A stretch of DNA of 64,000 bases. Origin: Synechococcus sp. CBW1004 (lineage in GTDB: Bacteria; Cyanobacteriota; Cyanobacteriia; PCC-6307; Cyanobiaceae). Of the stretch, positions 36,985-45,357 are shown in pieces. The stretch spans positions 2,872,686-2,936,685 of the forward strand of contig NZ_CP060397.1 of the NCBI RefSeq assembly GCF_015840715.1, in the 5' to 3' direction. The translations under genes were made by a program, and so were the position numbers. The stretch's first letter is position 1. Each line of letters begins with the position of its first letter. The notes under the pieces are model-generated. The model was not told the DNA's origin. It was given only the letters and a program-made list of their open reading frames with translations, and did not search any database.

Positions 36985-38795
36985 GGCAATTCCTCTAGCT
37001 GCGCGAGGGTTTCATCCAGGAGCTGATCAAGCTTCTCCGCAAGGGTCCGCACGGTTGGGACGGTGAACAGCAGCGTAGGCTGAAGATCAAGACTGAGTTG
37101 CTCGGCCAAGCGGGTGATGACCCGTGTGCCGGCAAGGGAATCACCGCCAATCTGGAAGAAGTTGGCTTCCCGGCTCGGTAGCTCTTTTAGCTCAAGCACT
37201 TCGCTGATCACCGAAGCCACAAGCTCCTCCAGCTCGCCGACCGCCGGCTCCTCTGCGGGACGGAGCGCATCGGCCAAGCGCTCCGCCAGGCCAATGCGCT
37301 GGAGTTTGCCGGTGACGCCGCGGGGGAGCTCCTCAAGAATCAAGATGCGGGAGGGCACCTCATGGGGGGCCAGAACTGAGAAGGCGTGCTGTCGCAGCTG
37401 CTGTTCCTCAAGGTTCAAGCCGGCCCGAAGCACAACGGCGGCGGCGAGGTCCTCTCCCAACGTGGGATGGGGCACGGCAAAAGCCAGGGCCTGATCCACA
37501 CCCGGATGGAGAAGCAGTGCTTCATCCACACGGCGAGGGATCACTTTTTCGCCGCCGCGGTTGATCATTTCCTTGAGACGCCCCGTTAGGAACAGGCGCC
37601 CCTCCTGATCCAGATAACCTTCATCACCGGTGAGGAACCACGACTCCCCATTGAATGCGGTGACCCAACCGCTCAGATCAGCGGCTTCATAGCCGGCAGT
37701 CACGTTGGGACCACGGATGGCGACTTCGCCGCTCTCGCCGGCTGGCAGTGGACGGTGCTCGGGCCCGAGCACCATCACCTCGGGCCCGACGGCGGGGCCG
37801 ACACTGCCCGGCAATGGCGTGGGTCCTTCGCCGGGCAACCGGTTGCTGCAGATCTGGTGGGCGGCTTCCGTCATGCCGTAGGCCTCGAGCACCGGCACCC
37901 CGAAATGGTGCTCCAGCCGCTGCTGCAACACCGGAGACAAGGGCGATGAGGAGGAGCGTAGGAACCGTAGGTGATTGAATCCTGGTGGTTCACCCTGCTG
38001 GTTGGAGTTGTTGAGCAGGGCCTGCAGAAGGGTTGGTACGGCTGATAGGTATGTCGCCTGAAGGTGATGGATTGCAGCCAGCAATTGTTCCGGATCGCTG
38101 CTGCGGCAGCAGATCACGCTGCCACCGGCAAGCAGTGGCGCGAGCAGGGAAGCCACGATGCCGTGAATGTGAAACAGCGGCATGGCGGCTATGGAGCGAT
38201 CGGTTGGCGAGAGCTTCAGGGTGGTGGCGATGTTGCCGGCGGAGGTGAGAAGGTTGGCGTGGCTGAGGGGTACCACCTTGGGGCGAGAGGTGGTGCCTGA
38301 TGTCTGCAACAACAGGGCTAGATCACCTGATTCAGGCGTAACGGCAATGCCGCTCAATTCGTCTGGCACCATCAGAGATGGCAGGCTCAGAACAGGAAGG
38401 CCCAGTTGGCCGGCGGCTTCAAGAAAAGTGGCGGGCGGATTCTCGTCCACCAGCACATGGGTCGCGCCAAGCCGTCTGAGGTCGTCGAGAATGATTGGAA
38501 GGGGGCTGGATGGCATCAATGGGGCCACGGCTGCCACCGCCATCGCGGCGAGGAGAGTGGCAGCCATGGCAGTGCCCGGTGTCATGACGAGAGCAAGGCG
38601 ATCATTGCGTTGCACCCCCTGGGAGCTCAGGGCGTTGGCAAGTGCATGAATCTGTGCCTGCAACTGTTCGCGCGTGGTGATCCGGCCGTCGGCATCCAGG
38701 AGGGCTGGCTGATGGCCAGCGGTCTCAATCCTGCTGGGCCACCACCAGGCATCGAGCAGGAATTCGACAGGGTGAACGACTGGATCGAGGCTCAT
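36981..38795 (-). CDS. Free-standing adenylation-carrier protein (acyl/oxalyl-CoA synthetase-like A domain plus PCP)
   Basis: A 604-aa ANL enzyme with C-terminal carrier domain. The A part resembles acyl-CoA synthetases of the Pcs60/AAE3 (oxalate-CoA ligase) type: LLQTSGTTSRPKVVPLSHAN (about 180-200), AMPLFHIHGIVASLLAPL, VLEAYGMTEAAHQICSN and GRLKEMINRGGEKVIP. These are more like CoA ligases than amino-acid A domains. The carrier serine lies in FFQIGGDSLAG (about 555). It is the first gene of a coupled operon with the lyase and synthetase, so it probably loads the starter. The ATG at 38795 is the likely start; earlier in-frame ATG codons exist at 38813 and 38855. A truncated paralogue lies just upstream. 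Confidence 0.9.
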   Translation of the reverse strand: MSLDPVVHPVEFLLDAWWWPSRIETAGHQPALLDADGRITTREQLQAQIHALANALSSQGVQRNDRLALVMTPGTAMAATLLAAMAVAAVAPLMPSSPLPIILDDLRRLGATHVLVDENPPATFLEAAGQLGLPVLSLPSLMVPDELSGIAVTPESGDLALLLQTSGTTSRPKVVPLSHANLLTSAGNIATTLKLSPTDRSIAAMPLFHIHGIVASLLAPLLAGGSVICCRSSDPEQLLAAIHHLQATYLSAVPTLLQALLNNSNQQGEPPGFNHLRFLRSSSSPLSPVLQQRLEHHFGVPVLEAYGMTEAAHQICSNRLPGEGPTPLPGSVGPAVGPEVMVLGPEHRPLPAGESGEVAIRGPNVTAGYEAADLSGWVTAFNGESWFLTGDEGYLDQEGRLFLTGRLKEMINRGGEKVIPRRVDEALLLHPGVDQALAFAVPHPTLGEDLAAAVVLRAGLNLEEQQLRQHAFSVLAPHEVPSRILILEELPRGVTGKLQRIGLAERLADALRPAEEPAVGELEELVASVISEVLELKELPSREANFFQIGGDSLAGTRVITRLAEQLSLDLQPTLLFTVPTVRTLAEKLDQLLDETLAQLEELP

Positions 38796-38888
38796 TGATT
38801 CCAAAACTCTCATGCTGTTTTGTCGGCGAAGACAGGTCTTTGCATATGTTGACAAGTGGACTCCCGATGGAGCGCAGGTTCCAGCGAC

Positions 38889-39345
38889 TCATCTCCCCAC
38901 CTCGAATTGCGCCAGAGCTTGATCGATCAGGGTCTCAAGCTGCTCGGACAGCGTGCGCACCGTTGGGGCGATGAACAGAAGCGTCGGCGGAAGATCAAGG
39001 CCGAGTTGAGCGCTCAGGCGTGTCATCACCTTTGTACCGAAGAGGGAATCGCCACCGAGCTGGAAGAAGTTGGCGTCCCGGGTGGGTGGTCTCTGGTTCA
39101 GCACCTCGCTGATCACAGAAGCCACGAGTTCCTCCACCTCCCCGACAGCGGGCTCTTCTGCAGCCGGTCCGAGAGCATCCTTCAGTCGCTCCGCCAGGTT
39201 GAATCGTTGCAGCTTGCCGGCGGCACCGCGGGGCAGCTTCTCGACAACAAGGATTCTCGTTGGAACTTCATGGGGCGCGAGAGCCGAGAAGGCATGGGAC
39301 CGCAGTTCCTGCTCGCTGAGCCTGGCACCGGCCTCAGACGAGCGG
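38889..39345 (-). pseudogene. Truncated second copy of the adenylation-carrier gene
   Basis: This open frame encodes only the end of an ANL domain (LSEQELRSHAFSALAPHEVP, then LPRGAAGKLQRFNLAERL) and a complete carrier domain with FFQLGGDSLFG, ending in 82 well-conserved residues. It aligns colinearly to the C-terminus of the intact neighbour, at roughly two-thirds identity by eye. Homology begins abruptly within the last bases of the vapC gene at about 39340, and there is no ATG start upstream. It is best read as a tandem duplicate whose first three quarters were lost when the vapBC pair arrived, although a free carrier protein from an internal GTG (39137) is possible. Confidence 0.75.
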
Positions 39346-39762
39346 GTTGATCAACCGCAGGCCCGGGAAGCGGCGAAAGTCGGCGTCACAGCTATGGACC
39401 GAGCCGCCGTGCTCGAGGGCCAGGGCGGCCAGGTGGGCATCCATGGTCAGATTGCCGGCGGTTCCGGCCTGGTCCAGAACCTCGGAGAGGATCTCCCAGT
39501 GCCGCGGTCCGGGCTCCAGCAGCAGCACGGTGGGGTGATCGAGCCAGGCCTGCGCTACCTCGATCGCCTGATGTGCGGTCAGCGCGTTGGGGAACAGCCG
39601 GGCATTGGTGCAGATCCGCATCACGGCAAGGATCACCACCCAACACAGAGCCAGGGGTTCCTCGCCAGACAGGCACTGCTCAAGCCATGACCTTGCCGCT
39701 GCGTGCTTGGGCATGTCGGCGTGCAGCGCATAGACCAGCAGGTTGGCGTCGACGACGATCAT
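39334..39762 (-). CDS. vapC: PIN-domain RNase toxin (VapC-like)
   Basis: A 142-aa PIN protein: [13 protein letters not shown] at the N-terminus supplies the first metal-ligand Asp, with MDAHLAALALEHG (about 105-117) and CDADFRRFPG (about 124-133) giving the others. It cleaves RNA when not bound by its antitoxin. It overlaps the upstream antitoxin gene by four bases. Its stop codon lies in the junction with the truncated adenylation-carrier copy, so the pair may have arrived at a recombination site. Confidence 0.9.
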   Translation of the reverse strand: MIVVDANLLVYALHADMPKHAAARSWLEQCLSGEEPLALCWVVILAVMRICTNARLFPNALTAHQAIEVAQAWLDHPTVLLLEPGPRHWEILSEVLDQAGTAGNLTMDAHLAALALEHGGSVHSCDADFRRFPGLRLINPLV

Positions 39763-40025
39763 TGGCCCTGCATCAACTGGGTCACGATCTCCTGGTCCTC
39801 CAGTTCGGCCGCCAAGGTGAGCGCTTTATCGAGATCGACAGGCCACTGGGGCTGGCCCATGGAGAAGGTGGGGCACACATAGCGGTGCCGCGCGGCCTCC
39901 ACAGGTTGCTGCAGTCCGGCCCGTAGGGTCTCGTTCACCACCTGCTTGAACGTCTTGCCGCTGTCGAGGGCTTTCTGGCGCAGCTGGCGCAGCAGGCCGT
40001 CGTCGATGGTCAGGGTGGTGCGCAT
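39759..40025 (-). CDS. vapB: Ribbon-helix-helix antitoxin (VapB-like)
   Basis: An 88-aa protein starting [20 protein letters not shown], a classic ribbon-helix-helix DNA-binding N-terminus, continuing [17 protein letters not shown]. The C-terminal half would bind and inhibit VapC. The ATG at 40025 was preferred to a start at 40046 because the motif begins there. Three TGGCATCA boxes (one across the start codon, two just upstream) look like its autoregulatory operator. Confidence 0.9.
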   Translation of the reverse strand: MRTTLTIDDGLLRQLRQKALDSGKTFKQVVNETLRAGLQQPVEAARHRYVCPTFSMGQPQWPVDLDKALTLAAELEDQEIVTQLMQGQ

Positions 40026-40063
40026 GGCATCAAGATGCGTCCGCACTTGGCATCATGGCATCA
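40025..40063. promoter_or_regulatory. Operator-like TGGCATCA boxes upstream of vapB
   Basis: TGGCATCA occurs at 40025-40032, 40048-40055 and 40056-40063. The last two are adjacent. Repeated short boxes at the start of a ribbon-helix-helix antitoxin gene are the usual form of operator bound by the VapBC complex. Confidence 0.5.
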
Positions 40064-40237
40064 ATCTTCCATTCGTCGCCGCAGCTTTCCTGCTGTGGGG
40101 TGGTCTCATGGGCGGCGCCACGGAGGCTTTTCAGAGGCGGCTCCGGCCGGGCGGCCGAGGATGACGCGGCTCCGCCTGCCCCGTTGGCTCCCTTGATGCC
40201 CGTTGGCGATGATCGGAACATCCGTGATCCGGCGCTA

Positions 40238-40903
40238 ATGGCCGGCCTTTCCATGCAGAACGGCACCGCCGCCGCCCCGTCCACCGGGCAGCCCCTGCGC
40301 ACCGGCACCATCCACCGCGTCACCAGCGAAACCGACGTGCGCGTGAGCCTCAATCTCGACGGCACGGGCCGCTGCCAGGCGAGCACGGGTGTGCCCTTTC
40401 TCGATCACATGCTCCATCAGATCAGCAGCCACGGCCTGCTCGACCTGGAGATTGACGCCACGGGCGACACCCACATCGACGACCACCACACCAACGAGGA
40501 CGTGGGCATCGCCTTCGGGCAGGCCCTGGCCCAGGCGTTGGGCGACCGGCGCGGCATCCACCGCTTCGGCCACTTCCTGGCGCCGCTGGATGAGGCGCTG
40601 GTGCAGGTGGCGCTCGACTGCAGCGGCCGTCCGCATCTGAGCTACGGCCTGGTGATCCCGGCCCAGAAGATCGGCACGTATGACACGGAGCTGGTGAAGG
40701 AGTTCTTCGTGGCGGTGGCCAACAACGCCGGCCTGACGCTGCACATCCGCATGTTGGATGGCGTGAACTCGCACCACATCGTCGAGGCCGGCTTCAAGGC
40801 CTTTGCCCGTGCCCTGCGCATGGCCACCGAATTGGATCCGCGCCGCAGTGGGTCGATCCCCAGCAGCAAGGGGGTGCTGGAGCGGGCCGGGGCCGCCGGC
40901 TGA
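40238..40903 (+). CDS. hisB: Imidazoleglycerol-phosphate dehydratase
   Basis: HisB removes water from imidazole glycerol phosphate in histidine synthesis. The two manganese-binding repeats are clear: [17 protein letters not shown] with [16 protein letters not shown] (about 55-100) and [16 protein letters not shown] (about 185-200). The C-terminus PSSKGVLE is standard. The ATG at 40238 gives 221 aa; the ATG at 40253 (216 aa) is also possible. The frame is open well upstream, but family similarity begins at [15 protein letters not shown]. Single-function form, as in other cyanobacteria. Confidence 0.95.
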   Translation: MAGLSMQNGTAAAPSTGQPLRTGTIHRVTSETDVRVSLNLDGTGRCQASTGVPFLDHMLHQISSHGLLDLEIDATGDTHIDDHHTNEDVGIAFGQALAQALGDRRGIHRFGHFLAPLDEALVQVALDCSGRPHLSYGLVIPAQKIGTYDTELVKEFFVAVANNAGLTLHIRMLDGVNSHHIVEAGFKAFARALRMATELDPRRSGSIPSSKGVLERAGAAG

Positions 40904-40925
40904 GCAGTGGCCCCGCTGGAGCGCT

Positions 40926-41096
40926 TCAGCCGCGCAGGTGCCTGGAGAGGCTGGCGGGCGAGAACAGGAACCCTTCGGCCTTCGCCAGGTCTGCCACGGC
41001 GCTGGCATCGACGGCGGCATCCACCTTCTGCTTGAGGGCGGGATCCGCCTCCGCCTTGGCGAGGAAGGCGATCAGTTGAGCTTTTGACACGGGCAT
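40926..41096 (-). CDS. Nif11-like leader/domain peptide
   Basis: A 56-aa protein starting MPVSKAQLIAFLAKAEADPA, with KQKVDAAVDASAVADLAKAEG and then FLFSPASL. This is the pattern of Nif11-domain proteins, used in cyanobacteria as leader peptides of modified peptides (prochlorosin type) or as stand-alone small proteins. The tail after the domain is only a few residues (SRHLRG) and has no Cys or Ser/Thr-rich core, so a lanthipeptide precursor is unlikely. No LanM-type modifying enzyme is nearby. The ATG at 41096 is clear although a longer frame is open upstream. Confidence 0.8.
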   Translation of the reverse strand: MPVSKAQLIAFLAKAEADPALKQKVDAAVDASAVADLAKAEGFLFSPASLSRHLRG

Positions 41097-41213
41097 TTCC
41101 GATAAGTTCGATTTAACCCTAGGCCCGCCTGGTGGATCGGTCTGCCGTTGGGCCGGGGCGAGCGCTGGCGCGGCTGCTACACCGAGGGCAGCCACGCGTC
41201 CTTCTGCACTGCG

Positions 41214-42671
41214 ATGCCTGTGTTGGACCTTGGAGCTCAGGGTGCGGAGGTGCTGGCGCTGCAGCAGCAGCTGATCCGCCTCGGTTTTCTGTGGGGTGAT
41301 GCGGACGGAGTCTTCGGTCCGGCCACGGCCCTGGCGCTGCGGGATCTGCAGCGGCACCTGCTGCTGCGCCCGGATGGCATCGCCGGTCCGCGCACCCAGG
41401 CCGCGCTCGCCGGCCCCCCGCCCCTGCCCAGCAGCGCCTACGGACCCCTGATGCGGGAGGCGGATGCGCTCGCATCCCAGGACCTGGCGGATGACGACCA
41501 CCTGCCGCTGCTGGATCGGGGACTGGACGCCTCGCCATTCCGGGAGGAACCGCCGCGCTTCGCCGCCCGCCTGGCCGCAGCCCCCCCGGCGGCTGCCGAG
41601 CTGACCCCCTACCCCGCCCCGGCAGGTTTTGCCGCCTACCCGCCCCTCGGCGTGGTGCCACCGATCGTTTCGGGCCGGGAGGACAGGGGTGGCCTGGCCT
41701 TCCTCGGCGAGGCGGTGGCCCAGGCCTGCGTCTGCCTCGGCAGTTTCGCTGCCGATCAGCCCCTGAAGGTGCGCTGGTACGGCCGCCGCGCCCTGGAGGA
41801 CAACGTGCAGTTCTGGAGCGCCACCAAGTTCATCGCGCCGCTGCAGTTGGTCTGTCAGCTCAACCGCCGCCATCCCGGTATCCCGATCGCCGCCACCTCG
41901 GTGCGAAGCCTGGAGGGAGGCCACACGGAAGGCTTCGCGGAGCTGTTCCGCGACCTGGTGAGCTACGCCCCCAGGGCCGGTGAGCGTGACGGGGGTGGCT
42001 CCAATCGCATCGCCTACCTGTTCAAGCGCCTGCGACACGGCGACGAGCCTGATCTGCAGAGCTGGCTGCGGCAGGTCAGCGGCAACCCCCGCGCCCTCCT
42101 GCTCGGCTGGCATGGCCAGTGGGAGCCGCCACGGGACCGGCCGGATCCCAGCTTCCACAACCCCTTCCGACAGGGCGCCGAGCTGATCGGCCCAGGCGGC
42201 GTGCTGCTGCCCCATCGGTCGGAACCCCGCACCCGCAACCTCGTCTCGGCCTACGACCTGGTGCGGATGCTGACGCTGCTCGGCTGGCACCAGCAGCTCC
42301 AGCCGGACATCCGCCTGCCGGGAGCCCAGTGGAGCAGCCTGGCGACGCTGGTGGAGGGCCTGGGGCACGACACGGCCCGCTATCTCGATGCCGCCCTCGA
42401 GCAGCTGGGCCTGCTGGGGGCGGTGGATGAGCCCGTGATCCTCTCCAAGATGGGCTACGGCGCCGAGACGGGCGATCCCGACATCGACGCCCTCTGCTAC
42501 GCCGCCTTCGCCAGTTTCCGCGACACCCGCACCACCCCGCACCGGCAGCGCAGCTTCGCCCTGGCCCTGCGGGTGCCCACCAGGCCCGGCTTCGGCCTCG
42601 AGGCCGACGCCCGCATGGGTGCCGAGGTGACGGAGCTGGTGCGGCGGATCTTTGCCGAGGAGCTGGCCTGA
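41214..42671 (+). CDS. Peptidoglycan-binding protein with a probable serine hydrolase domain
   Basis: A 485-aa protein. The N-terminus (about residues 5-65) is a PG_binding_1 domain: VLALQQQLIRLGFLWGDADG and FGPATALALRDLQRHLLL. A Pro/Ala-rich linker follows. The rest (about 150-480) has FWSATKFIAPLQLV (about 199-212), whose S-x-x-K resembles the active site of beta-lactamase/DD-peptidase-type hydrolases. No signal peptide is evident, so its access to peptidoglycan is unclear. A role in cell-wall handling is inferred from the binding domain only. Confidence 0.75.
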   Translation: MPVLDLGAQGAEVLALQQQLIRLGFLWGDADGVFGPATALALRDLQRHLLLRPDGIAGPRTQAALAGPPPLPSSAYGPLMREADALASQDLADDDHLPLLDRGLDASPFREEPPRFAARLAAAPPAAAELTPYPAPAGFAAYPPLGVVPPIVSGREDRGGLAFLGEAVAQACVCLGSFAADQPLKVRWYGRRALEDNVQFWSATKFIAPLQLVCQLNRRHPGIPIAATSVRSLEGGHTEGFAELFRDLVSYAPRAGERDGGGSNRIAYLFKRLRHGDEPDLQSWLRQVSGNPRALLLGWHGQWEPPRDRPDPSFHNPFRQGAELIGPGGVLLPHRSEPRTRNLVSAYDLVRMLTLLGWHQQLQPDIRLPGAQWSSLATLVEGLGHDTARYLDAALEQLGLLGAVDEPVILSKMGYGAETGDPDIDALCYAAFASFRDTRTTPHRQRSFALALRVPTRPGFGLEADARMGAEVTELVRRIFAEELA

Positions 42672-42915
42672 GCCGGGGCCACGCGCTGCACGGATCGCGG
42701 CGGCGGCAAGCCTGGGGCCGCGCTGGCCTCCTCGTGGTCGCCGGCCGATCGGCGTGTCCTGTGGATCCGTCCGCGCCGGGGCCCTGGGGCATGCGCAGGG
42801 GCTGCCCTGGATGAAGCCCCCCAGGCCCTGGCGTGTCCTCGCTGCTTCACAGTCCGTTACGTGATGATGGATGGCACAGCGCCGATCGGCGCGCCCCCCT
42901 GCCGTGCCTCCCTCC

Positions 42916-44448
42916 ATGTCCGTCGCCACCACCGCCGCCGGCTCCGCTGCGGACGCCACCGCCGCTGACCCCACGGCCCAGCCCGGCGCCTACGACCGTG
43001 CCGACTGGGCCAGCGCTTTCCGCAACGTGGGCCTGGAGCTCGACGACGTGCCCCTTACCGCCGCCCGCGGCACCATCCCGGCGGAGCTGCAGGGCACCCT
43101 CTACCGCAACGGCCCCGGTCGGCTGGAGCGGGGCGGCCAGTGGGTGCATCACCCGTTCGACGGCGACGGCATGATCACCGCCCTGCGCTTCGAGGGCGGC
43201 CAGGCGACCCTGCGCAACCGATTCGTGCGCACGGAGGGCTGGCAGGCCGAGGAGCAGGCCGGCAGGTTCGTCTATCGCGGCGTTTTCGGTACCCAGAAGC
43301 CGGGCGGCCCGCTGGCCAACGCCTTCGACCTGCGGCTCAAGAACATCGCCAACACGCACGTGGTGCGCCTCGGCGATCAGCTGCTGGCCCTGTGGGAAGC
43401 CGCTGAGCCCCATGCCCTCGACCCCGACACCCTCGAGACCCGTGGCCTCTCTCGTCTCGATGGGCTGCTCAAGCCGGGTGAGGCGTTCAGCGCCCATCCC
43501 CGCTTCGATCCGGGACACCATGGCGCCAGGCGGATGGTGACCTTCGGCGTCAAGGCGGGCCCGCGCAGCACGATCCGGCTGATGGAGTTCGCCGCAGGCG
43601 ACGGCCCCGATGGGGTGAAGGCCGGCGATCTGTTGTGCGAGCGACGCGACAGCTTCAAGGGCTTCGCCTTCCTGCATGACTTCGCGATCACCCCCAACTG
43701 GGCGGTGTTCCTGCAGAACGCGATCGATTTCAATCCGCTCCCCTATGTGCTCGGCCAGCAGGGGGCGGCCCAGTGCCTGAAATCCAGGCCGGGCGGCATG
43801 GGCCAGTTCTGGCTGATCCCGCGCGAGAGCGGCGCCTTCGCCGGCCAGGAGCCGCAGATCCTGCCGGCGCCGGAGGGCTTCGTGTTCCACCACCTCAACG
43901 CCTTCGAGCAGGCCGATGGCACGGTGGTGCTCGAGAGCATCGTCTACAGCGACTTCCCCTCGATCGGCCCCGGCACCGATTTCCGCGAGGTGGATTTCGA
44001 GCGCATCCCCGAGGGCCTCCTGGAGCGCTTCACCCTCGATCCGGTGGCCGGCAGCGTCAGCCGCGAGCGGCTGAGCGAGCGCACCTGCGAATTCGCGATG
44101 GTGAACCCGCACAGGGTGGGGTTGGAAGCCCGTCACGCCTGGATGGCGGTGGCCGAGCGCGCCACCGGCAACGATCCGCTGCAGGCTCTGATCAGGCGCG
44201 ATCTGCAGACTGGCGAGGTGCGTGAGTGGAGCGCCGCGCCCCGCGGCTTCGTCAGCGAGCCGGTGATGGTGCCCCGCCCCGGCGGCACCAGCGAGCACGA
44301 CGGCTGGCTGCTGTGCGTGGTGTGGAACGGCGCCCGTTGCAGCAGCGATCTGGTGATCCTCGATGCCGCCTCGATGGAGCAGGTGGCCGTGGTGGAGCTG
44401 CCCCTGGCGATCCCGCATGGTCTGCACGGCAGCTTTGTGGAGGGCTGA
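42916..44448 (+). CDS. Carotenoid cleavage oxygenase (RPE65/NinaB family)
   Basis: A 510-aa non-haem iron dioxygenase with a seven-bladed propeller. LQGTLYRNGPGRLERGG (about 57-73), WVHHPFDGDGMI, the iron-His regions KNIANTHVV (about 135-143), FLHDFAITPNWAVF (about 251-264) and FHHLNAFE (about 325) and the final His at IPHGLHGSFV (about 498-507) match the family pattern. Cyanobacterial homologues cleave beta-apocarotenals or xanthophylls to make retinal or shorter aldehydes. The ATG at 42916 was chosen; a GTG/ATG-rich frame extends 45 bases upstream. Substrate is not predictable. Confidence 0.93.
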   Translation: MSVATTAAGSAADATAADPTAQPGAYDRADWASAFRNVGLELDDVPLTAARGTIPAELQGTLYRNGPGRLERGGQWVHHPFDGDGMITALRFEGGQATLRNRFVRTEGWQAEEQAGRFVYRGVFGTQKPGGPLANAFDLRLKNIANTHVVRLGDQLLALWEAAEPHALDPDTLETRGLSRLDGLLKPGEAFSAHPRFDPGHHGARRMVTFGVKAGPRSTIRLMEFAAGDGPDGVKAGDLLCERRDSFKGFAFLHDFAITPNWAVFLQNAIDFNPLPYVLGQQGAAQCLKSRPGGMGQFWLIPRESGAFAGQEPQILPAPEGFVFHHLNAFEQADGTVVLESIVYSDFPSIGPGTDFREVDFERIPEGLLERFTLDPVAGSVSRERLSERTCEFAMVNPHRVGLEARHAWMAVAERATGNDPLQALIRRDLQTGEVREWSAAPRGFVSEPVMVPRPGGTSEHDGWLLCVVWNGARCSSDLVILDAASMEQVAVVELPLAIPHGLHGSFVEG

Positions 44449-44490
44449 GCGAAGCCTGCGGTGGGTGGCAACAGTGACGCCGCACTGAAA

Positions 44491-44919
44491 TCAGGCGGCC
44501 TCCAGAACGCCCACCCCTGCGGCCCAGGCCGCTTCCGCCAGGGCGCCATCGCGTGTGGCGATCGGCAGCTGCCGTCGCAGCGCCAGCTCCAGGTAGGCCG
44601 CGTCGTAGCTCGTCAGGTCGTAGCGCAACGCCAGGCTCAGCAGGGCTGCTGGTGAGGGAGGCGTGGTGTCGATGCGGATCGGCAGCAGGGCCAGCTGATC
44701 CACGATCGTGTGGGCGTCCGCGATCCGAAGCGTCCCCCGCTTGCAGGCGGTGCGCAGCACATTGGTGAACTCGAGCTGCAGCAGCGCGGGGGCATGGGCA
44801 TCGCTGCGCTGGAGACGGTCGGCCACCGCATCGCCGTAGGTCGTGGCCTGGTCGGCCAGGAACCAGCCACACAGCACGGAGTTGTCGAGCACGAACCCTG
44901 GCTCAGCCGCTCCAGCCAT
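44491..44919 (-). CDS. vapC: PIN-domain RNase toxin (VapC-like)
   Basis: A 142-aa PIN protein: FVLDNSVLCGWFLAD (about 9-23), LLQLEFTNVL (about 46-55), LTSYDAAYLELAL (about 101-113) and IATRDGALAEAA carry the metal-binding acidic residues. The gene follows the antitoxin with one shared base (the A of its ATG is the last base of the antitoxin stop). Toxin activity would be RNA cleavage. Confidence 0.9.
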   Translation of the reverse strand: MAGAAEPGFVLDNSVLCGWFLADQATTYGDAVADRLQRSDAHAPALLQLEFTNVLRTACKRGTLRIADAHTIVDQLALLPIRIDTTPPSPAALLSLALRYDLTSYDAAYLELALRRQLPIATRDGALAEAAWAAGVGVLEAA

Positions 44920-45212
44920 CAGTCCAGCCCTTCCCTCGCGATGGCGCGCAGATCACCGTCGAGGGTCAGGTCTGCGCGCAGGGTCCGCAGACGCCCGATG
45001 GCCTGGGTGACCATCCGGGCCCGTTCCTCGCGGTCGTCCTGCCGCTGCGGATCAGGCACCAACCTGGCCACCGGCAGGCCCCGGCGGGTGATGGCGATCT
45101 CCTCGCCCTGTTCCACACGGGCGATCAGAGCCGAGAGCTGGTTCTTGGCTTCGGCCAGCGGTACCGCGGCGGTCGTGAGGCTCGCAGGGGCTCGGGTGCT
45201 CGGAGGGTGCAT
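44919..45212 (-). CDS. Phd/YefM-family antitoxin
   Basis: A 97-aa antitoxin with the Phd/YefM fold: VPLAEAKNQLSALIARVEQG then EEIAITRRGLPVARLVP (about 17-54). The C-terminal part is charged and would wrap the toxin. The ATG at 45212 is preferred to a TTG at 45236. It precedes and shares one base with the PIN toxin gene. A 12-base perfect palindrome sits just upstream. Confidence 0.88.
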   Translation of the reverse strand: MHPPSTRAPASLTTAAVPLAEAKNQLSALIARVEQGEEIAITRRGLPVARLVPDPQRQDDREERARMVTQAIGRLRTLRADLTLDGDLRAIAREGLD

Positions 45213-45235
45213 GGATCTATCCAGGCTGTACTCCA

Positions 45236-45247
45236 AGCTAGCTAGCT
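45236..45247. promoter_or_regulatory. Perfect palindrome AGCTAGCTAGCT upstream of antitoxin
   Basis: A 12-base self-complementary sequence centred about 30 bases before the antitoxin ATG, in the position expected for the autoregulatory operator of the toxin-antitoxin operon. Confidence 0.5.
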
Positions 45248-45357
45248 CAATGGCTCAAGATGCGAGCGGTTCGTCTCAGCGCCCAGGTGTCGAGGGCTCC
45301 CGCTCGGGCCCCCTTCCGGCGATGGCCTCCAGAGTGGTTCTCAGCTGAGCGGCCGCC

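Noticed and set aside
40926-41096. Nif11 peptide as a lanthipeptide precursor
   Set aside because: The sequence ends within a few residues of the leader domain and has no Cys or Ser/Thr core; no modifying enzyme is nearby.
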